This document shows, piece after piece, positions 58,440 through 64,000 of a DNA stretch of 64,000 bases. The stretch's first letter is position 1; each line of letters opens with the position of its first letter. The notes under the pieces were generated by a model that was not told where the DNA came from, did no database searches, and saw nothing but the letters and a program-made list of their open reading frames with translations. The DNA is taken from positions 283,789 to 347,788 of the forward strand of contig VZQC01010436.1 of the NCBI GenBank assembly GCA_009823505.1, in the 5' to 3' direction. The position numbers were made by a program, and so were the translations under genes. The stretch comes from Rhizomys pruinosus. Its lineage: Eukaryota; Chordata; Mammalia; Rodentia; Spalacidae.

Positions 58440-58675
58440 CCAGGTGCTTCCTGATGGAGTAGATGGCAATTAACACAGATGCCCACAATTAGTTAATATC
58501 CAGAATATAACAGAGTGCTTATCCATGAATAGAACAACTTTATAAAATGTCCATCTTAAGGCTCCAGGATCTTTTCAGAAGAGGGCATAGAAAATTTTAG
58601 GATGCAGAGGTAGTAGATGACAAGAAATAAGAGTTTCAAAGGCTACTGGCTAGTCACTCATTATTATCACTCTTC
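58440..58675 (+). mobile_element. Partial second copy of an old L1 3' UTR segment
   Basis: Resembles 55790-56025 (GAGTAGATGGCAATTAACAC, AGAGTGCTTATCCATGAATA, GAAAATTTTAGGATGCAGAG) with moderate divergence. Confidence 0.7.
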
Positions 58676-58932
58676 ATTTACATTGTGTTGATATGGCCTG
58701 AAGTTTACTTACATTAGGCAGTATGAACAATTTTTGAAGGGAAAAAGTATATATACATATATATATATTCATTCTTTATATAGTGTTTACTTATTTATAT
58801 GCATTCTTATTATGGCTGAGAACAGTGAAAGTATTCCATCCAAGGAAAATGGATAAGCTAAGCAAAGAAAATTGGACCAAGAAAGACAAACATGTTGTTC
58901 AAGAGATGATAAGAGTATTGATTGAAAAAAAA

Positions 58933-59093
58933 AGCCGGGTGTGGTGGCTCACGGCTTCAATCCTAGCGCTTGGGAGGCAGAGGCAGGCGGATCTTTGTGA
59001 GTTCAAGGACAGCCTGGTCTACAGAGAGAGTTCCAGGACAGCTGGAGCTACAGGGAGACCCTGTCTCAAAAAGACCAAAAAAAAAAAAAAAAG
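58933..59093 (+). mobile_element. B1 SINE inside an older SINE
   Basis: GCCGGGTGTGGTGGCTCACG to an A17 tail. TATTGATTG upstream and TACTGATTG downstream are the probable target duplication. Confidence 0.9.
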
Positions 59094-59099
59094 GAATAC

Positions 59100-59300
59100 T
59101 GATTGCACTTGATTGGACATGGATTTGATGCCAATCAACCACATGGTGGCTATCAACTGTCCATAACTCCAGTTCCAGGGAATCCAATGCCCTCTTCTGA
59201 CCTCTTCAAGCCTTGCATGACATGAGTGTACTTATATTCATGTCAGCAATGCATTCACATACATAAAACAAAAATAATAAATAAAATATTTTTTAAAAGA
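59100..59300 (+). mobile_element. B2/B3 SINE fragment
   Basis: Body and tail only: CCACATGGTGGCTATCAACT, AACTCCAGTTCCAGGGAATC and a CATTCACATACATAAAAC end. The head is missing. Confidence 0.75.
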
Positions 59301-59990
59301 AAGACAAATTCTACAAATTCTCTTCCTTAGGGAGAACCTACGTGTATACACATAAAATAACAATCAAACAGACAAGAAATAGAAGGGGGCAATTGGGGAA
59401 AGGTAAGAGAACAAGTGGGGAGCAAGGGAGTACTGAAAATGTTGGAAAAAAAGAAGAAAACAAAATGTCATTAAGAAACCCATCACTTTCATATAAATAT
59501 TTTTACCGAGTCTTGCTCCATTTCAATAATAGCTCTTAGGCAAATTTAGCTCCAAATCTCCCATAATCTCCCAAATAATTCTGTGCATTCTGTCAAATAG
59601 GTTGTCACTTCTTGTCAAGCAGCTCTATCCAGATATCCCTTTGTACAAGTTCACCCACTGGAGTCTAGTCAGCCTATCTAGAGTCACTCCCTTAAAAAAC
59701 AACTCTCCCTCATCATTCAGTAACCATTTGCCAATAGCCCCATCGCTTTTTGTTCAGAGAAAAGGAAATAAAAGAAATTCAGGATGCTAAGTCATCACAT
59801 TTAATAGTAAAACAAAGAATTATTCCACTATTTCATTCTAAATTGTTTATCTAGTACTTTCTTTTGTATTTTCATTGGATTCAAAGGAATAATGGAAGAA
59901 ATATGGTTAAGATATGAAGAAAATGTAAAAGATAAGGTTCAAAGCATAACGATATGTGTAATGTAATAGTCATTGCAGGTTTATAATTGT
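59301..59990. other. No gene seen
   Basis: AT-rich; probably another old L1 3' UTR around 59480-59760 but not assigned with confidence. Confidence 0.4.
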
Positions 59991-59995
59991 AGCAA

Positions 59996-60210
59996 ATGAC
60001 CCCCAGGGTGGGTCAGCAGCTGCCCCCTGCCCCAGGTAAGCCTCGAGTACAACACTTGGAGCAGGTGGTTCACCAGTGGCTGGCCCCAATTCAGGTGGGC
60101 TCTGTAACTACCAGCACCTGGCTTCCACCCCTAGAAAGCCTGCCACACTCACACAAACCAGGTGCTCCACCAGCAGCCAGTCCCCATCCCAGGTTGGCCC
60201 TACAGAAATA
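59996..60210. repeat. GC-rich degenerate tandem repeat upstream of L1
   Basis: Three imperfect units share a core like AGGTGNTNCACCAGNNGC followed by CCCCANNCCAGGTNGGC. It contrasts sharply with the AT-rich neighbours and directly precedes L1 ORF2 sequence. It could be what is left of an L1 promoter array, but I cannot confirm that. Confidence 0.5.
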
Positions 60211-62239
60211 ATCAAAGCTTAACTAAAATATCAACAGCTTAAACAGACCCAAAATATATGAGGAAATTGAAACTGTAATAATCCTCCCACCAAAAATACC
60301 CCAGACCCAGAAGGATTCACAGCAGAATTCTATAATGTATTTAAAGAGGAACTATAGCCATTATTACTCAAAGTATTCAAGAGGATAGAAACAGAGGGAA
60401 ATCTCCCAATTTACTTCTATGAATCTAGCATCACTTTAATATCAAAAACTAGGCAAAGATACAACCCAAAAAAGAAAACTGTAGACCCATTTCATTAATG
60501 ACTACAGATGCAAAAAATTCTCAACGAACAGCATATAGGGACACATCAAAAAGATCATCTGACATGACCAAGTCAGGTTCATAACACAGATGCAGGGGTG
60601 GTTCAACATATGTAAATCAATAAATTTCATAAAGCGTATAAACGGACTGAAAGACAAAAAGCACATGGTCATCTCAATGTGTGTGGAAAAGGCCTTCTAC
60701 AGAATTCAACATCCCTTCATGTTTAAAATCCTAGAGGTAATTGGGCTGGAGGGAACATTCCTCAACATAATTAAAGCCATATACAACAAACCAAGGGCCA
60801 ACATCATTCTAAATGGGGGGAAAATTAGAAGCATTCCCCTTAAAGTCAGGAACCCAGCAAGGCTGCCCCCTCTCCCCACTCCTTTTCAATATAGGTCTTG
60901 AAATGCTTGCAAGATCAATTAGATAAGAAAATAAATTAAAGGAATACTAATATGAAAAGAGGAAGTCAAACTAACCATCTTTGCAGATGACATGATAGTT
61001 AACCTAAGGGATGCCAGGAAATTTGGCAGAAAACTCCTAGAAACAATTAATAGTATCAGTAATATGGCAGTCTACAAAATAATCCTAGAAAAATCTATAG
61101 CCTTTCTTTATGCCTATAACAAGCTATTGGAGAAGGAATATAAGACCTTCCCATTTACAATAGCCTCAATAAAAACAAAGTATCTAGGAACAAACAAGAA
61201 CAAAGAAACTTAAAATCTCTATAACAAAAATGTTAAATCCCTGCAGAAGGAGACTGAAAAAGCAAAAGAAGATGGAACAGTTGCCCATGATCATGGATTG
61301 GAAGAATTAATATAGTAAAAATGACCATCCTGCCCAAAATAATATACAGATTCAATGCTATTCCAATTAAAATCCCCATGAGCTTCTTCAATGACCTAGG
61401 GGAAAAAAACACCATAAAGTTCATATGGAAATAGAAAAGACCCAAGATAACCAAAGCACCCCTGAGCAAAATGATCAATGCAGGGGGGATTACTATACCA
61501 GACTTCAAACTTCATTATGTGACTATAGTCGTAAAAACAGCCTGGTATTGGCACAAAAACAGACCTGTAGATCAATGGAACAAAATTGATGATCAAAACA
61601 TGAACACATGCAATTTCTGCCACTTCATATTTGGCAAAGAGGTCAAGAAGATTCAATGAAGGAAAGACAGTGTCTTCAGCAAATAGTACTGAAAAAACTG
61701 GATCACCACTTGTAGAAGAATAAAATTAAGCCCCGGCCTCTCACCTTGTACAAAAATCAATTCCAAATGGATCAAAGACCTCAATGCAAAACTCAGATTC
61801 TGAAAATGATAGAAAATGTTGGCAGTAACCTACAAGACATAGTCATAGGAAAAGACTTTCTAAATCAAACAGCAGCTGGGCAGGAAATAAGGTCAACAAT
61901 TGACAGGTGGGACCTCATTAAACTCAAGAGCTACTGTAGAGCAAAAGAAACAATCAAAGAAGTGAAGAGAAAACCCATAGAGTGGGAGGAAACTTTCACC
62001 AGTGATTCATCTGACAGAGCATTAAGTTCCAGAATATGTAAACTACTCAAAAAACAAAAAATGTAAGAAAACTAATGACTCACTCAAAAGATGGAGTAAA
62101 GAGCTTAGCAGAGGATTCACAAGTAAGGAAATAGAGATCCTAAAAAGTTTTCAACATCACTAATAATTAAGGAAGTGCAAATTAAAACCACTTTAAGGTA
62201 TCATCTCACCTGTATAAGGCTGGCAAGAATCAAGAAAAC
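60211..62239 (+). mobile_element. L1 ORF2 reverse transcriptase and C-terminal part
   Basis: Begins just before the reverse transcriptase and runs almost to the end of ORF2. Open pieces: 60590-60901 ([32 protein letters not shown]), the catalytic FADDMIV at about 60979-61000, 60992-61213, 61471-61659 (NAGGITIPDFKLHYVTIVVK, TAWYWHKNRPVDQWNKI) and 61746-62066 (GQEIRSTIDRWDLIKLKSYC). The catalytic FADD motif is preserved, but frameshifts and stops (for example after SIKTKYLG and in FIWK) make it inactive. The sequence is cut by the N at 62240. Confidence 0.9.
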
Positions 62240-62240
62240 N
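62240..62240. other. Single N: join between two L1 copies
   Basis: To the left the L1 ends at GGCTGGCAAGAATCAAGAAA; to the right a different L1 restarts about 150 bases earlier in the element (CACTCAAGAGATGGAGTAAA, also present at 62080). The same ORF2 segment therefore appears twice in a row, in diverged versions. Confidence 0.85.
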
Positions 62241-63345
62241 ACCCACTCAAGAGATGGAGTAAAAAGCTGAACAGAGACTTCGCAAGTCAGGAAGTAAAAA
62301 TGACTGAGAAACATCTTAAGAAGTGTTCAACATTGTTAATAATTAAGGAAATGCAAATTAAAAGCACTTTAAGATTTCATCTTATTTTGATAAGACTGGC
62401 TATAATCAAGGAAACAAAGATACCAAATTCTAGAGAGGTTGTGGTGAAAGCAGAACACTCATCCACTGCCGGTGGGAATGCAAATTGATACAACACCTAT
62501 GGGAAAGCAGTGTGGAGAACTCTCAAAAGACTGAAAATGAGCCCAACACCTGACACGGTCGTATCATTGCTGGGTATATACCCACAAGACTCATTGCATC
62601 ACAGAGATACATGCAAATCTATGTTTATTGCATTTCTCTTCACAGTAGTGAAAAGCTGGAAGCAATCCAAGTATCTCTTAACTGATGAGTGGTTAGAGGA
62701 AATGTGGTACATCTACACAACGGAATTCTATGCAGCAGTAAAGAAAGTTGACATCATGAACTTTGCAGGTAAATGGATGGAACTAGCAACCATTATGCTA
62801 AGTAAGTCCCAGAAAAACAAACAACATATGGTGTCCCTCATTTGTGGATCCTATCACCAAATCTCTATTTGTAAGGCAAACTGAGTGATTCTTTTTTTTT
62901 CTTTCTCCTGAAGTAAATATAGCATCAGATATTACTCATCAACATGCTATGTAATGTAGGAACTAAAACTAATATTTTTCTTTACCTGCATGCATCTCTG
63001 CTGTCAAAATGTGAATCCCTAAACATGTTTTTTAATTAAACTATAGTTTACTTTCAGACATCACAATTTTGGTATATGTGTGGCAAGTATTTATGCATAT
63101 TTTGTGTGATACAAATTGGAAGGTACAACAAGAAAAACTGGGTCAAAGAACTGACTGAAACAGTAAACTTCTGTCCTAAACAGTAAATTTCTGCATCAGA
63201 TATTTTAAAAAAGACTGAGAAAAAGATGAAAGAATTTATAGCCTAATGTATGAGCTCTGGAGTGTGGGGGGGGGGATGGGTCTAAATTTGATTAAGAAAT
63301 TCTGTATGAAAGGCACAAAACTTCAATAAAAATTTGTTTTGAATG
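62241..63345 (+). mobile_element. L1 end of ORF2 and 3' UTR
   Basis: 62300-62488 and 62510-62884 encode the ORF2p C-terminal part (EKHLKKCSTLLIIKEMQIKS, VSLLGIYPQDS, WYIYTTEFYAAVKKVDIMNF). The frame shifts at the cysteine-rich region. The 3' UTR follows with GGGGGGGGGATGGG near 63265 and the tail TTCTGTATGAAAGGCACAAA with an AATAAAAATTTG end. Confidence 0.9.
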
Positions 63346-64000
63346 AAAATAATATCAAATAAACTAATATCTTTTCTCATTCTTTTAAGTAAGTTGATAT
63401 TTTGCTTAGCCACAAATCGGAGAAAAGAATAATCACTTGGAAAATAACATTTACTTTAATCAATCTTGGTATTTAGCTTGTCTTTACAAATCTTTACTTA
63501 AATTACTTTTTTCATGTAAATATAAGTTGAGTTTGCAATGTCTAAATTATTCCCTACACCATGCATAAATATCTTAAAATATTATTAAGTTACATATTCA
63601 ATTTCTCTTCAGAGGGCAACTCCTTTTTTAAAAATACCCCATTGCATGTAACAGTAATCAATAGTAGCCACTCTATAAATCGTATTGCAATTAATTTTTC
63701 TTGAGGTTTTACAAGTTTCAAACAATATATTTTGATTTCACCCACTCTAATTGCTCCCTCTCCAGTTTAATATACTCAGAGATTCTAATTTTTTGCTGGG
63801 AGGTGCAATTAATTTTTATTGAAGAATAGACAAGCTTTCCTGTGTTCTCCACCATTACTTATGGGAATTTCTCTGCATATACATTGAAGGGTGAAATTAG
63901 AGTTTTAACCACAGACCTTGAGGTTAGTAATTTAGTTAGGTTCTTAAATTATCAACAAACTAGATCATAGTAAGTACTATTTCATTTTTCAGAAAGAACA
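63346..64000. other. AT-rich DNA, no gene seen
   Basis: Nothing recognised to the right edge. Confidence 0.5.

Overview
The window is non-coding, repeat-dominated nuclear DNA from a muroid rodent. It holds B1 and B2/B3 SINEs, a likely B4, rodent L1 fragments on both strands, a class II endogenous retrovirus and URR1-like repeats. The B2 consensus (a short segment reading CGCGGCATTGCACGACAC, with two near-identical CTCCAGTTCCAG blocks) is not the house-mouse one as I know it, so another muroid is more likely; I cannot name the species. I found no host exon, no tRNA or rRNA gene and no CRISPR. Every open frame I could interpret is retroelement debris, SINE read-through or low-complexity artefact.

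Layout. 1-6004 is a block (old L1, SINEs, retroposon 'A' with a solo LTR) that recurs at 10023-16072 as a noisier copy. 6006-10022 is AT-rich sequence with B4, L1 and an inverted A tail. 16073-22790 is nested L1s, one interrupted by a second A copy with a 5' inversion. 22790-25450 holds SINEs and L1 tails. 25451-33077 is a 1.9-kb inverted repeat around a 3.6-kb spacer. 33078-33786 is an L1 whose ORF1 C-terminal domain is still open. 33932-40043 is a provirus with two LTRs, a lysine-type primer-binding site and matching 6-bp target duplications, carrying later B2, L1 and B1 insertions. 37175-45799 recurs at 46647-54122, separated by an inverted A copy. 54123-64000 holds old L1 and SINEs and a long L1 ORF2.

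Reliability. Several parts look like assembly error. There are single-N joins at 6005, 45868 and 62240. The two direct duplications differ mostly by small indels. A 43-base G run lies at 9460-9502. A T-free 829-bp C/A tract splits otherwise contiguous sequence at 37419-38247. At 10305-10460 nearly every T of the sister copy is replaced by G. These should be resolved before any biological reading of the duplications.

The best candidate for new biology is retroposon A, with its diverged relative B: an element of about 2 kb whose 3' end resembles the local L1 tails and which shows L1-type insertion marks (target duplication, A-rich tail, 5' inversion). No coordinated gene system is visible. Coordinates of repeats were read by eye; edges are usually good to 5-20 bp where a target-site duplication is given, and looser elsewhere.
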